Source: Achromobacter deleyi
GTDB taxonomy: Bacteria; Pseudomonadota; Gammaproteobacteria; Burkholderiales; Burkholderiaceae_B
Length of the DNA stretch: 64,000 bases
Assembly: GCF_016127315.1 (NCBI RefSeq)
Contig: NZ_CP065997.1
Span: 5,456,001-5,520,000, forward strand
Direction: 5' to 3'
Shown: positions 32,099 through 42,444 of the stretch, piece by piece
Numbering within the stretch: position 1 is the stretch's first letter
Layout: the number at the start of each line of letters is the position of its first letter
The notes under the pieces: model-generated
Databases searched by the model: none
What the model was told of the DNA's origin: nothing
The model's input: the letters and a program-made list of their open reading frames with translations, nothing else
Made by a program: the position numbers and the translations under genes

Positions 32099-33412
32099 AT
32101 GCGATCCCACCGAATTGCCCTCACCTTTGCCGCCGTCATGGCGGCGTTCGCCGGCGCTTCCGCGCACGCGGCCACCGAAATCACGTTCTGGCACTCGATG
32201 GAAGGCGCGCTGGGCGACCGCGTGAACGGCCTCGTCGACGAGTTCAACAAGAAGAACCCCGACTACCAGGTCAAGGCCGTCTACAAGGGCAATTATGGCG
32301 AATCCATGAACGCCGGCATCGCCGCGTTCCGCGCCGGCAATGCCCCGGACATCCTCCAGGTGTTCGAAGTCGGCACCGCCACCATGATGTACGCCAAGGG
32401 CGCCATCAAGCCGGTGCAGCAGATGTCGGAAGAAGCCGGCAACCCGATCGACCCGAAGGACTTCATCGGCGCCGTGGCCGGCTACTACTCGTCGGCCGAC
32501 GGCAAGCTGGTGTCGATGCCCTTCAACAGCTCGACCGTGGTGTTCTACTACAACAAGGACGCCTTCAAGAAGGCTGGCCTGGACGCCGAAAAGCCGCCCA
32601 AGACCTGGGAAGAACTGGCCGCCGCCGGCCAGAAGCTGAAGGCCGCGGGCCAGGAATGCGGCTACACCACCTCGTGGCCGTCGTGGGTCCAGCTGGAAAC
32701 GTTCTCGGCCTGGCACAACGTGCCGTACGCCACCAAGGACAACGGTTTCGGCGGCCTGGACGCCCGCATCGCGATCAACACCCCGCTGCACGTGCGCCAC
32801 CTGGAAAACCTCGCCAAGCTGGGCAAGGAAGGCATCTTCATGTACGGCGGCCGCGGCGACGAGCCGAACTCGCTGTTCATCAGCGGCAAGTGCGCCATGA
32901 TCACCGGTTCGTCGGGCCTGCGCGCCAACATCGCCAAGAACGCCAAGTTCGAATTCGGCACCTCGACCCTGCCCTACTACGCCGACGTGCAAGGCGCGCC
33001 GCAGAACACCATCATCGGCGGCGCTTCGCTGTGGGTCTTCGCCAACAAGAAGCCGGAAACCTACAAGGGCGTGACCGCGTTCTTCAAGTTCCTGGCCAGC
33101 CCGGAAATCGCCGCCCGCTGGCACCAGCAGACCGGCTACGTGCCGGTCACCAAGGCTGCCTACGAGCTGACCAAGAAAGACGGTTTCTATGACAAGAACC
33201 CGGGCACCGAAGTCGGCGTCAAGCAGCTGAACGTCGAAACCACCGCGCAATCGCGTGGCCTGCGCCTGGGCTTCCTGCCGCAGATCCGTGAAATCGAGGA
33301 CGCTGAGATCGAACGCATCGTTTCGGGCAAGGTCTCGGCCAAGGACGGCGCCGAGAACATCGTCAAGCGCGGCAACGAACTGCTGGAAAAGTTCGAGAAG
33401 AGTGTAAAGTAA
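32099..33412 (+). CDS. ugpB: sn-Glycerol-3-phosphate ABC transporter substrate-binding protein UgpB
   Basis: A 437-residue periplasmic receptor. Signal peptide: MRSHRIALTFAAVMAAFAGASAHA, then ATEITFWHSMEGALGDRV, the UgpB start. DILQVFEVGTATMMYAKGAIKPV, LVSMPFNSSTVVFYYNKDAF, YTTSWPSWVQLETFSAWH and QTGYVPVTKAAYE are also characteristic. It delivers glycerol-3-phosphate or its diesters to UgpAEC. The ATG at 32099 is preceded by GGAGGAA. It is the first gene of ugpBAEC; two hairpins separate it from ugpA, suggesting higher expression of the receptor. Confidence 0.95.
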   Translation: MRSHRIALTFAAVMAAFAGASAHAATEITFWHSMEGALGDRVNGLVDEFNKKNPDYQVKAVYKGNYGESMNAGIAAFRAGNAPDILQVFEVGTATMMYAKGAIKPVQQMSEEAGNPIDPKDFIGAVAGYYSSADGKLVSMPFNSSTVVFYYNKDAFKKAGLDAEKPPKTWEELAAAGQKLKAAGQECGYTTSWPSWVQLETFSAWHNVPYATKDNGFGGLDARIAINTPLHVRHLENLAKLGKEGIFMYGGRGDEPNSLFISGKCAMITGSSGLRANIAKNAKFEFGTSTLPYYADVQGAPQNTIIGGASLWVFANKKPETYKGVTAFFKFLASPEIAARWHQQTGYVPVTKAAYELTKKDGFYDKNPGTEVGVKQLNVETTAQSRGLRLGFLPQIREIEDAEIERIVSGKVSAKDGAENIVKRGNELLEKFEKSVK

Positions 33413-33434
33413 CGCCCGTTCCGAGGCTCGGAAA

Positions 33435-33478
33435 CAAGCCCCTGGCATGCACGATTTCCGTTTCGTGACAGGGGCTTG
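33435..33478 (+). repeat. First hairpin between ugpB and ugpA
   Basis: Arms CAAGCCCCTG (33435-33444) and CAGGGGCTTG (33469-33478) are perfectly complementary, and the interior adds a second stem CACGA/TCGTG, giving a long interrupted stem-loop 23 bases after the ugpB stop. No T-run follows it directly. Confidence 0.65.
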
Positions 33479-33491
33479 CGTAGTTCAAGAG

Positions 33492-33528
33492 AGGCTTAAA
33501 GCCCTGGTTTTTTTAGGGCTTTAAGCCT
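33492..33528 (+). repeat. Second hairpin between ugpB and ugpA
   Basis: Perfect 14-base arms AGGCTTAAAGCCCT (33492-33505) and its complement (33515-33528) close a T-rich 9-base loop (GGTTTTTTT). With the T-run in the loop rather than after the stem it is not a standard terminator for ugpB; an RNA-stabilising or processing element is more likely. Confidence 0.65.
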
Positions 33529-33650
33529 ATCGTGCTTATGCGTGCCGGCGCCTCCGGGCGCCTCGAGCCAGGCCGGTGCATCCTTTCCCGGCCGGCGGTT
33601 TCAAGCGGCGGTTAATCCAACCGCCGTTTTTCGTACCTTGGGTTCCCCCT

Positions 33651-34532
33651 ATGGAAAAACGCGTTGTCTTCGGGCACAAGACCCTGCCCTATCTGCTGCT
33701 CCTGCCGCAGATCATCATTACCGTGGTCTTCTTCTTCCTTCCCGCCGGCCAGGCCATGTGGCAGTCGATGCGGCTGGAAGATGCGTTCGGCCTGTCCTCG
33801 GAGTTCGTCGGTCTCGACAACTTCATGGAACTGTTCTCGCAACAGGCCTATCTCGATTCCTTCCGTGTCACGGCGGTGTTCTCGATCCTGGTCGCCGTGG
33901 TCGGCCTGGGCGTCTCGCTGCTGCTGGCCGTCATGGCCGACCGCGTGATCCGCGGCGCCGGCCTCTACAAGACCCTGCTGATCTGGCCCTACGCCGTCGC
34001 GCCCGCCGTGGTCGGCGTGCTGTGGCTGTTCCTGTTCTCGCCCTCGGTCGGCATCCTGGCGGTGGCCCTGCGCCAGGCCGGCGTCGACTGGAACCCGCGC
34101 CTGGACGGCAGCCAGGCCATGATCCTGGTGCTGATCGCCGCCGTCTGGAAGCAGGTCTCGTACAACTTCCTGTTCTTCCTGGCCGGCCTGCAGTCGATCC
34201 CGCGCTCGCTCATCGAAGCCGCCGCGATCGACGGCGCCAGCCCGTCGCGCCGCTTCTGGAGCATCGTGTTCCCGCTGCTCTCGCCCACCACCTTCTTCCT
34301 GCTGGTGGTCAACATCATCTATGCCTTCTTCGACACCTTCGCGGTGGTGGACACCACCACGCAGGGCGGTCCCGGCACGTCGACATCGATCCTGGTCTAC
34401 AAGGTGTACAGCGACGGCTTCCGCGGCCTGGATCTCGGCTCGTCGGCGGCCCAGTCGGTGGTGCTGATGTTCATTGTGATTGCCTTGACGGTCGTGCAGT
34501 TCCGCTACGTCGACCGCAAAGTGCAGTATTGA
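33651..34532 (+). CDS. ugpA: sn-Glycerol-3-phosphate ABC transporter permease UgpA
   Basis: A 293-residue inner-membrane permease with six hydrophobic segments. The MalF-type coupling motif is [22 protein letters not shown], and the UgpA-typical [21 protein letters not shown] follows. The ATG at 33651 begins with [20 protein letters not shown], matching the family start and length. It pairs with UgpE. Confidence 0.95.
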   Translation: MEKRVVFGHKTLPYLLLLPQIIITVVFFFLPAGQAMWQSMRLEDAFGLSSEFVGLDNFMELFSQQAYLDSFRVTAVFSILVAVVGLGVSLLLAVMADRVIRGAGLYKTLLIWPYAVAPAVVGVLWLFLFSPSVGILAVALRQAGVDWNPRLDGSQAMILVLIAAVWKQVSYNFLFFLAGLQSIPRSLIEAAAIDGASPSRRFWSIVFPLLSPTTFFLLVVNIIYAFFDTFAVVDTTTQGGPGTSTSILVYKVYSDGFRGLDLGSSAAQSVVLMFIVIALTVVQFRYVDRKVQY

Positions 34533-34550
34533 TTTTCGAGGCAGATAACA

Positions 34551-35402
34551 ATGGTTGAACGCCGTCCCTGGCTGGATATTCTGGCCCACGTCATCCTGCT
34601 CTGCGGGGTGGCGATGGTGGCCTTTCCGCTCTACGTCACTTTCGTCGCGTCCACCCAGACCGCGCAGGAAGTGGCCTCCGCGCCGATGTCGCTGATCCCC
34701 GGTCCGCACTTCGTCGACAACTACATGCAGGCGCTGTTTGGCGGCTCTTCCGGCGGCTCGTCCGGCGCGCCGGTCGGCCGCATGATGTACGTCAGCCTGA
34801 TCATGGCGCTGGTGATTTCGATCGGCAAGATCGCGATCTCGCTGCTGTCGGCCTTCGCGGTGGTGTATTTCCGCTTCCCCGGCCGCATGTTCTTTTTCTG
34901 GATGATCTTCGTCACGCTGATGCTGCCGGTCGAAGTGCGTATCGCGCCCACCTACAAGGTGGTGGCCGACCTCGGCCTGCTCAACAGCTACGCCGGCCTG
35001 ACGCTGCCGCTGATCGCCTCGGCCACGGCCACCTTCCTGTTCCGCCAGTTCTTCCTGACGGTGCCGGACGAGCTGATCGAGGCCGCCCGCATCGACGGCG
35101 CCGGTCCGGTGCGCTTCTTCCGCGACGTGCTGCTGCCGCTGTCCAAGACCAGCATCGCCGCGCTGTTCGTGATCCAGTTCATCTACGGCTGGAACCAATA
35201 CCTGTGGCCGCTGCTGGTGACCACGCAGGAAGACATGTACCCCGTCGTCATCGGCATCAAGCGGATGATCAGCGGCGGCGACAGCGTGACCGAATGGAAC
35301 ATCACCATGGCCACCGCCATGCTGGCGATGATCCCGCCGGCGCTGGTCGTCATCCTGATGCAGAAATGGTTCGTCAAGGGCTTGGTCGACACTGAAAAGT
35401 GA
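34551..35402 (+). CDS. ugpE: sn-Glycerol-3-phosphate ABC transporter permease UgpE
   Basis: A 283-residue MalG-type permease. Its coupling motif is [21 protein letters not shown], and the UgpE traits [20 protein letters not shown] and [13 protein letters not shown] are visible. It starts 18 bases after ugpA. A Gly/Ser-rich loop ([11 protein letters not shown], about residues 65-75) lies in the first periplasmic loop, somewhat longer than in E. coli. Confidence 0.95.
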   Translation: MVERRPWLDILAHVILLCGVAMVAFPLYVTFVASTQTAQEVASAPMSLIPGPHFVDNYMQALFGGSSGGSSGAPVGRMMYVSLIMALVISIGKIAISLLSAFAVVYFRFPGRMFFFWMIFVTLMLPVEVRIAPTYKVVADLGLLNSYAGLTLPLIASATATFLFRQFFLTVPDELIEAARIDGAGPVRFFRDVLLPLSKTSIAALFVIQFIYGWNQYLWPLLVTTQEDMYPVVIGIKRMISGGDSVTEWNITMATAMLAMIPPALVVILMQKWFVKGLVDTEK

Positions 35403-35448
35403 CCCTCCCCTATCGCCTACCCGACAACGACTCCGATACGAATAACTC

Positions 35449-36537
<1,089 letters not shown>

Positions 36538-36627
36538 TCCATCGCGGCGGGACCGGCGGCGATTCGCCCGGCCGGCCCGCCCCACCCTTTCCCGTCCGGG
36601 AAAGGGCTCTTCCCGCTCAATACCCGC

Positions 36628-37527
36628 TCAATACGTGTACGTCACCATGGTGCCGACGGAGTACTGGTTGCGCTCCTTCACGATGGGGCTGTCGGCCGCG
36701 TCGCCGTACAGGCGGCGCGCTTCACCCACCACCGACCAGGACCACGACTTGCTCAACGGCAGCGCCCAGGTCGCGCCCAGGCCGATGCTTTCCAGGCCGC
36801 CCTTGGGGTTGTAGCGGCGGTAGCCCGAGTTGGCCGACTGGCGATCGCTGACGCCATACCAGGTGCGCATGTAGTTGCCATCGCCGAAGTTGCCGCTCAG
36901 CGCCAGCGAGATCGAGCCGGCCGAGCCTTCGTACACCGTGGTGCTGGCGCCCAGGTTGAACAGCGTGTAGGCGCTGCCCACGTCCCGGTCGTCGCCCTTC
37001 TTGAACGCGTGCGCCACCGTGGCCGACAGCGTCACCGGGCCAAGCTGCGTCTCGGCGTCCATGCCGATCTGCGCGCGGCTCTTGATGTCGCCCATGCCGC
37101 GCAGCTTGTTCGAGCCCTCGAAGCCCTTCTTGTGGTCCTTGCGCGAGGCGCTGGGCGCCAAGTAGAAGCGGAAGGTGCTGCTGAGCGCCTGCGTTTCCCA
37201 GCCCAGGCCGTGGGCCGTGTCCAGGAAGAAGCCGCCGGGGCTGCGGATGCCCAGGCCGACGATCGGCACGGCCGAGCTTTCGTCGCTGCCGCTGTAGCGC
37301 GGCGCGTAGCCCGCGCCCAGCGTGCCGTAGAACTTCCATTCGTCGGCCGGCTTCTCGGTACCGGTGGCGACCTCGATGCCGCGCGAGCTGGCGCCGCGAG
37401 AACCGTAGACCGAATTGTCGGCGACCTGCTGGCCGCCCGCGGCGAACGACAACACCGGCAGGCTGGCCAGCAAACACGCCGCGCCGGCGCGGCGCTGCAT
37501 CAGGGACATAGAGAGATTTCGCTTCAT
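36628..37527 (-). CDS. MipA/OmpV family outer-membrane protein
   Basis: A 299-residue beta-barrel protein. Signal peptide: RRAGAACLLASLPVLSFA. The mature part shows the MipA/OmpV pattern: FYGTLGAGYAPRYSGSDES, RSPGGFFLDTAHGLGW, and the C-terminal VGTMVTYTY ending in an aromatic residue, as outer-membrane proteins do. Members are scaffolding partners of murein enzymes or envelope-stress outer-membrane proteins. It lies 65 bases after the degenerate serine hydrolase gene and downstream of an RstAB-like pair, a common setting for MipA genes. The ATG 37527 is chosen as it gives a normal signal peptide. Confidence 0.9.
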   Translation of the reverse strand: MKRNLSMSLMQRRAGAACLLASLPVLSFAAGGQQVADNSVYGSRGASSRGIEVATGTEKPADEWKFYGTLGAGYAPRYSGSDESSAVPIVGLGIRSPGGFFLDTAHGLGWETQALSSTFRFYLAPSASRKDHKKGFEGSNKLRGMGDIKSRAQIGMDAETQLGPVTLSATVAHAFKKGDDRDVGSAYTLFNLGASTTVYEGSAGSISLALSGNFGDGNYMRTWYGVSDRQSANSGYRRYNPKGGLESIGLGATWALPLSKSWSWSVVGEARRLYGDAADSPIVKERNQYSVGTMVTYTY

Positions 37528-37592
37528 AAGAACATCCGGGAAACGAGGTTGGGGGGAAAACTCGGCCACGCCGCGGCAGTCGCGGCGCATGC

Positions 37593-38696
37593 CTACTCTG
37601 GGGCCGCGCCCTTGGCCTGGCGCATCAGGTTCATGGCGAGGGTCGAGACCGAGGCCACCAGCGGCTCGGCGCTGTCGGCATTGCTCATCACCAGCACCGC
37701 CAGCTTCTCGCGCGGCGCCAGCAGCCAGCGGGCACGGAAGGCTTCGGTCGCGCCGCTGTGCTCGCGCAACGCGTCGCCGGCGATGTAGTCGGCATCGCAA
37801 GGCGCCGCCAGCCACGACAGCGCCAGGCGGCATTCCAGGTCCATGCCGTTGGCCACCGTCTCCAGGTTCATCAGCGTGAGCGCGGATTCGTCCTTGAGGA
37901 CGCGGCGGCCCTGGTAGGTGCCGCCGCCGAACAGCATGCTGGAGAAGCGCGCCATCTCGGTGGAACTGGCCCACAGGCCTTCGGCGGCCTCGTTCGGCTG
38001 CGACTGTTCAATCCACGGGATGCCGCGGCGGTAGCCGGCCGCGCGCAGTTCGCGCGCGTCGTCGCCGGCGGCCGCGAGCCGGAAGCCGGCGCGCGAGATG
38101 TTCAGCGGCTGCAGCAGCGTGCGGCGCACGTAGGCGTCGAAGGGTTCGTCGGCGGCGTGCGCCACCATGTCGCCGAGCATGGCGTAGCCCATGTCGGCGC
38201 GGGCCCGGCCCATGGTGTCCTCGAGCGTGTCGGGGCGCAGCGCCAGCAGGCGGCGGACGGTGAAGGGATAGGTGCCCATCCAGTGCATGGCCGCGCGGCG
38301 CGGCTCCAGCGCCGATTGCGGCAACGCCTGCGCGGCGGGAATGTCCAGCGACAGGCGGCCGTCGTCGGCGGCGCGCAGCACGCCCGCGGCGGTCACGAGC
38401 TTGGAGATGGCGCCTACGCGGTAGAGGGTGTCGCCGGTGGCGGTGCGATGGCGCGCCGAATCGGCATAGCCGAAGCCGCTGCTCCAGACCGTGCGCTGGT
38501 CATCGACGATGGCGATGGACAGGCCCGGCACCCGCTGCGCGTCCAGGTCATAGGCGATGCGCTGCTTCAGGTACGCCACCACCGCCGGATAGTCGCCCTG
38601 GGCGATCGTCGGCGGCGCGGCCGGCGCCCCGCCCTGACAACCGCCCACGGCGATCAGGAACATGGCAACGGCAGCCAGGCGGGTGAGCGAAAACAT
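37593..38696 (-). CDS. Serine beta-lactamase-like lipoprotein with degenerate active site
   Basis: A 367-residue protein of the class C beta-lactamase/esterase fold. The N-terminus is a lipoprotein signal with VGGC at 17-20, so Cys20 is probably lipidated. The fold landmarks are present (VPGLSIAIVDDQRTVWSSGFGYAD, LYRVGAISKL, HSG at 313-315), but the SxxK nucleophile motif reads AISK at 96-99: the serine is alanine (GCC codon in the DNA). The Tyr-x-Asn block reads RAD at 166-168. Lys99 and the third motif (HSG) remain. It is therefore probably not an ordinary serine hydrolase and may bind peptidoglycan or another ligand without hydrolysis. It precedes the MipA gene on the same strand. Confidence 0.85.
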   Translation of the reverse strand: MFSLTRLAAVAMFLIAVGGCQGGAPAAPPTIAQGDYPAVVAYLKQRIAYDLDAQRVPGLSIAIVDDQRTVWSSGFGYADSARHRTATGDTLYRVGAISKLVTAAGVLRAADDGRLSLDIPAAQALPQSALEPRRAAMHWMGTYPFTVRRLLALRPDTLEDTMGRARADMGYAMLGDMVAHAADEPFDAYVRRTLLQPLNISRAGFRLAAAGDDARELRAAGYRRGIPWIEQSQPNEAAEGLWASSTEMARFSSMLFGGGTYQGRRVLKDESALTLMNLETVANGMDLECRLALSWLAAPCDADYIAGDALREHSGATEAFRARWLLAPREKLAVLVMSNADSAEPLVASVSTLAMNLMRQAKGAAPE

Positions 38697-38800
38697 GACG
38701 AACGGGCAACCCTCTTCTGAGAACTGCCGTCATGCTAGTCAGGGATGCGGCCCCGATCTTTCCCGCTTTGTATGGAGTTTGTGAAGATTGGAAGGACAGA

Positions 38801-38818
38801 TTGTTAAGTTTGTTAAAG
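38801..38818. promoter_or_regulatory. Tandem TTGTTAA repeats, candidate response-regulator site
   Basis: TTGTTAAGT and TTGTTAAAG follow each other with a 9-base period (38801-38818), with a related TTTGTGAAG at 38778-38786. They lie about 105 bases upstream of the lipoprotein start and downstream of the kinase gene. OmpR-family regulators bind such closely spaced direct repeats. The link to the neighbouring regulator is inferred. Confidence 0.35.
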
Positions 38819-38856
38819 GCGTGCCGGATATCCCCGGTCCGCCCCTGTCCCCGGCC

Positions 38857-40149
38857 TCAGGCCGCCTTCCAGCTGACGATGAAACGGGCCCCGCCCAAGG
38901 GGCTGTCGGCGGCCTGCGCGGTGCCGTTGTGCCAGCGCGCCACGCGGCTGACGATGGCCAGGCCCAGCCCGGTGCCGCCGGTGCCGCGGTCGCGGCTCTC
39001 GTCCAGGCGGATGAAGGGTTCGAAAATGCGCTCGCGGTCGGCTTGCGGGATGCCCGGGCCGTCGTCGTCGACCATCAACACGTACTCGCGCGGCGAGGGC
39101 GACACCAGGCTGACCTGGACCCGGCCGCCGGCGTAGCGGATGGCATTCTGCAGCAGGTTCAGCAGCGCCCGCGTCATGTAGCGCTGGTGCAGGTGGACTT
39201 CGCGCACCTGGCACAGCACCACCTCGCAGCGCACGCCCGACTGGTCGGCCTCGAAGCCCGCATGCTGCACCACCGAATCGAGCCAGCTGCGGGCGTCCTG
39301 CGGCTGCAGCGCGACGCCGTCGCCCTTGTGCTCCAGGCGCGCGTACATCAGCAGTTCGGAAGCCATGCTGTCGAGCTCGGCGACGTCGCTCTTCATGTCA
39401 TCGATCAGGCGCTTGCGCTCGGCCGGCTCCTCGGCGCGGCCGATCATGTCGAGCTCGAACGACAGGCGCGCGATCGGCGTGCGCAGCTCGTGCGAAACGG
39501 CGTTGGTCAGCTCGCGCTGGTTGCCGATCAGCGCCCCGATGCGCTCGGACATCAGGTTGAAGGTGTCGCCCAGGTTGCCGATGCTGGAATGCCGCGACAG
39601 CCGCGCGCGGGCCTCCAGGTCGCCCTGCCCCATGCGCAGCGCGGCGGTCTTGAGCGCTTCCAGGTCGCGCCAGATCGGCAGCGCCCACACCAGCATGAAG
39701 GCGCACAGCAGCAGCCCCAGCGCCGAATAGACCGCCGCCACCACCCAAGGGCCGAACGACGGCTCGGGCGGCAGCTTGACCTCGAGCCACTGGTGGCCAG
39801 GGCCGGGAATCGCGGCCACGAAGGTCTGCATCTTGTCGCGGATGAAGAAATCGCCGTGGGCAGCGATGCGCCGTTCCTTGTCGCTGGCGTTGTAGTCGGA
39901 AGCGTTGAAGACCCGCAGGCCCAGGCCGTAGTACGGCAGCAGCTGCTTTTCGATGTAGGCCGTGCGCGCGCCCGGCTCGACCTTCGACAATTCCTGCACC
40001 AGGCTGTGGATCTGCCCGCGCACCGACTCGCGGGTGTAGGCGTCGCTGACCGGCTCGAACAGGTAGTTGGCGGAACGGTCCACGACTTCGTTGGAAATCA
40101 CGAAGCCGACCGCCAGCACCACGAAGAGCCGCAGGACGAATTTAATCAT
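38857..40149 (-). CDS. Sensor histidine kinase, RstB-like
   Basis: A 430-residue membrane kinase. A first membrane segment lies at residues 2-22, a periplasmic sensor domain at about 25-150, and a second membrane segment near WVVAAVYSALGLLLCAFMLVW. Then come HAMP, the H-box NAVSHELRTPIARLSF, N-box LLNLLQNAIRYA, G1 DDGPGIP and G2 GTGLGLAIV. All catalytic elements look intact. The start ATG (40149) overlaps the response-regulator stop by 8 bases. The overall layout and sequence resemble E. coli RstB; the signal is unknown. Confidence 0.9.
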   Translation of the reverse strand: MIKFVLRLFVVLAVGFVISNEVVDRSANYLFEPVSDAYTRESVRGQIHSLVQELSKVEPGARTAYIEKQLLPYYGLGLRVFNASDYNASDKERRIAAHGDFFIRDKMQTFVAAIPGPGHQWLEVKLPPEPSFGPWVVAAVYSALGLLLCAFMLVWALPIWRDLEALKTAALRMGQGDLEARARLSRHSSIGNLGDTFNLMSERIGALIGNQRELTNAVSHELRTPIARLSFELDMIGRAEEPAERKRLIDDMKSDVAELDSMASELLMYARLEHKGDGVALQPQDARSWLDSVVQHAGFEADQSGVRCEVVLCQVREVHLHQRYMTRALLNLLQNAIRYAGGRVQVSLVSPSPREYVLMVDDDGPGIPQADRERIFEPFIRLDESRDRGTGGTGLGLAIVSRVARWHNGTAQAADSPLGGARFIVSWKAA

Positions 40150-40843
40150 CGCTGCCCTCGTGCGCCTTGGGCGAGAACAGATAGCCCTTGCCCCACACGG
40201 TCTTGATGCGCGCCGGATCGCGCGGATCGTCATCGAGCTTGCGGCGCAGCTTGCTGACGCAGACGTCGACGCTGCGGTCGAGCCCGTTGAACTCGATGCC
40301 GCGCACCGCGTTGAGCAGGTCGTCGCGCGTCAGCACCTGGCCGGCCTGGCTGGCCAGCGCCCACAGCATCTCGAATTCCATCGTGGTCAGGTCGACCTCG
40401 ACCCCGCCGTGGACCACCGCCCGGGTGCGCCGGTCGATGACCAGCGGCCCGAACTCCAGGCGCTCCGGCGGTTCCTCGAGCTGGCTGTGACGCCGCAGCA
40501 GCGCGCGGATGCGGGCCAGCAGCACGCGCGGCTCGACCGGCTTGATGACGTAATCGTCGGCGCCCGACTCCAGGCCCAGGATCTGGTCCAGGTCGTCCTC
40601 GCGGGCGGTCAGCATCAGGATCGGCGCCGACGAGAACGCGCGCAGGTCGCGGCAGACCTGCAGGCCGTCGCGCCCGGGCAGCATCAGGTCGAGGATGGTG
40701 ATGGCCGGGTCGTGGCGGCGGAACGCCTCCACCGCATGGTCGCCGCGGTAGGCCTGGGCCACCTGGAACCCGTGTTGCTCCAGGAACTGCGCGATCAGGC
40801 GCGACAGCTTCGGATCGTCTTCGACTAGCAAGGCCTTGGTCAT
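40142..40843 (-). CDS. OmpR-family response regulator, RstA-like
   Basis: A 233-residue regulator: receiver domain (1-120) with acidic pocket ED near the start, the phosphorylated Asp in TILDLMLPGRDGL, and the conserved Lys in DYVIKPVEPRVLLARIRALL. A winged-helix domain follows (about 135-230), with LLWALASQAGQVLTRDDLL and RSVDVCVSKLRRKL. It precedes its partner kinase and is the first gene of the pair. The likely targets include the adjacent lipoprotein and MipA genes, by position only. Confidence 0.92.
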   Translation of the reverse strand: MTKALLVEDDPKLSRLIAQFLEQHGFQVAQAYRGDHAVEAFRRHDPAITILDLMLPGRDGLQVCRDLRAFSSAPILMLTAREDDLDQILGLESGADDYVIKPVEPRVLLARIRALLRRHSQLEEPPERLEFGPLVIDRRTRAVVHGGVEVDLTTMEFEMLWALASQAGQVLTRDDLLNAVRGIEFNGLDRSVDVCVSKLRRKLDDDPRDPARIKTVWGKGYLFSPKAHEGSDD

Positions 40844-40956
40844 GGGGTTTCCGGACAGAAAAAGAGAGAGCGATTTCGCCGCATTCTACGCAAAACCGCG
40901 CGAGCGGCGCTCGACCCCACCGGCGGCGGCCCGGTTCCCGGCGGGCGGCGCCCACG

Positions 40957-40992
40957 AAAAAACCGGGCGGGAAGACATCGCTTCCGGCCCGG
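40957..40992 (-). terminator. Terminator of the orphan LivK-like gene
   Basis: On the minus strand a 12-base stem with one mismatch (arms at 40981-40992 and 40963-40974), loop ACATCG region, is followed by six T (A-run 40957-40962 on the plus strand). It lies about 65 bases after the stop of the receptor gene at 41057. Confidence 0.7.
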
Positions 40993-41056
40993 CCGAGGGG
41001 TCTGGCGGCTGGCGCGCGCCGGTGGCGGAAAAGCCGCCAGAACGCGCGCTAAGTCC

Positions 41057-42184
41057 TTATTTATAAACGGACTTCGAGCCGTCCTTGTGCCACACGAAGA
41101 CGTCGAACTGGAAGTTCGTCAGGTCGCCCTGCTTGTTCCAGGCCACCTTGCCGATGGGGGTATCGAACGAGTTGGCGTGCAGGTACTTGGCAACCTTGGT
41201 CGGGTCTTCGCTGCCGGCGCCCTTGATGCCGTCGGCGATGACCTGGGTGGCGGTGTAGGCCGTCATCTGGAACGCGCCGCTGGCATTGCGCTTCTTGGCG
41301 GCGAAGGCCTTGACGATCTCGGCGTTGGCGGCGTTCTGGGTGAAGTCGGCCGGCAGCGTCAACAGCATGCCTTCGACGGCGTCGCCGGCGATGGCGTTGA
41401 TGTCCGGGTTGCCCGTGCCTTCCGGACCCATCCACTTGGCCTTCACGCCCTGCTCGGCCGCCTGGCGCAGCAGCAGGCCCATTTCCGGGTGGTAGCCGCC
41501 GTAGTAGACGAAGTCTACGCCCTGGCTCTTGAGCTTGGTGATGACGGCCGAGTAGTCGCTGTCGCCGGCGTTGATGCCTTCGAAGATGGCGACGGGCACG
41601 CCGCCCTTTTCGAGGTCGTTCTTGACGGCGGTGGCGATGCCCTGGCCATACGACTGCTTGTCATGCAGCACGGCGGCCTTCTTGGGCTTGAGCTTTTCCA
41701 GGATGAACTTGGCGGCGGCGGGACCCTGCTGGTCGTCGCGGCCGATGGTGCGGAAGATGAAGTCGTAGTTCTTGCCGTCGGTCAGGGCCGGCGACGTGGC
41801 CGAGGGCGTGACCATGACCACGCCTTCGTTGTTGTAGATGTCGGCGGCGGCGATGGTGGCGCCCGAGCACACGTGGCCCACGACGAAGCCGATCTTGCTG
41901 TTGACCACGCGGTTGGCGGCGACCGGACCCTGCTTGGGTTCGCAGCCGTCGTCGATGACCACGGTTTCCAGCTTCTTGCCGTTGATGCCGCCGGCGGCGT
42001 TGATGCGTTCCACCGCGGTGTCGACGCCTTCACGGACCATGTCGCCGTATTGGGTGACCGCGCCGGTGGTGGGGCCCACCACGCCGATCTTGATGGTCTG
42101 CGCCTGCGCGCCGGCGCTGAACGCCAACCCCGCGGCGACGCCCAGGGCCGCAATGACCGGGGTCAGACGAAATGCTTGCTTCAT
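41057..42184 (-). CDS. Orphan branched-chain amino acid-type ABC substrate-binding protein
   Basis: A 375-residue periplasmic receptor with signal peptide (VIAALGVAAGLAFSAGAQA) and the LivK pattern: GPTTGAVTQYGDMVREG, IDDGCEPKQGPVAANRVVN, VGHVCSGATIAA, KAAVLHDKQSYG and YYGGYHPEMGLLLRQ. It is a clear paralogue of the LivK at 29010-30125, with long shared blocks. No membrane or ATPase genes accompany it, so it may share LivHMGF with the other receptor and extend its substrate range. Confidence 0.93.
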   Translation of the reverse strand: MKQAFRLTPVIAALGVAAGLAFSAGAQAQTIKIGVVGPTTGAVTQYGDMVREGVDTAVERINAAGGINGKKLETVVIDDGCEPKQGPVAANRVVNSKIGFVVGHVCSGATIAAADIYNNEGVVMVTPSATSPALTDGKNYDFIFRTIGRDDQQGPAAAKFILEKLKPKKAAVLHDKQSYGQGIATAVKNDLEKGGVPVAIFEGINAGDSDYSAVITKLKSQGVDFVYYGGYHPEMGLLLRQAAEQGVKAKWMGPEGTGNPDINAIAGDAVEGMLLTLPADFTQNAANAEIVKAFAAKKRNASGAFQMTAYTATQVIADGIKGAGSEDPTKVAKYLHANSFDTPIGKVAWNKQGDLTNFQFDVFVWHKDGSKSVYK

Positions 42185-42444
42185 GTGTGGACTCCTTTAA
42201 TGGCTTGTAATCGTTGGTTTTTGAACCGGGCGGACGGCCGGAAACGCATTGGTCACGCCCCGTTACGTTGCATTAGCACGGCAAGCATACACTGAAAAAT
42301 AGCGGCTTTTGCAGGGGTTCCGGCCCGTCTTGGGCGGGGTTTCGATATTGCGGTGCCGCATCCGGGGGGCCGCCGCCCTTATGCCCGCCACCGTATATGC
42401 AAAAGCGGATTTATTCGTTTGCGTTACTAAGGCGGCGCGGCATC

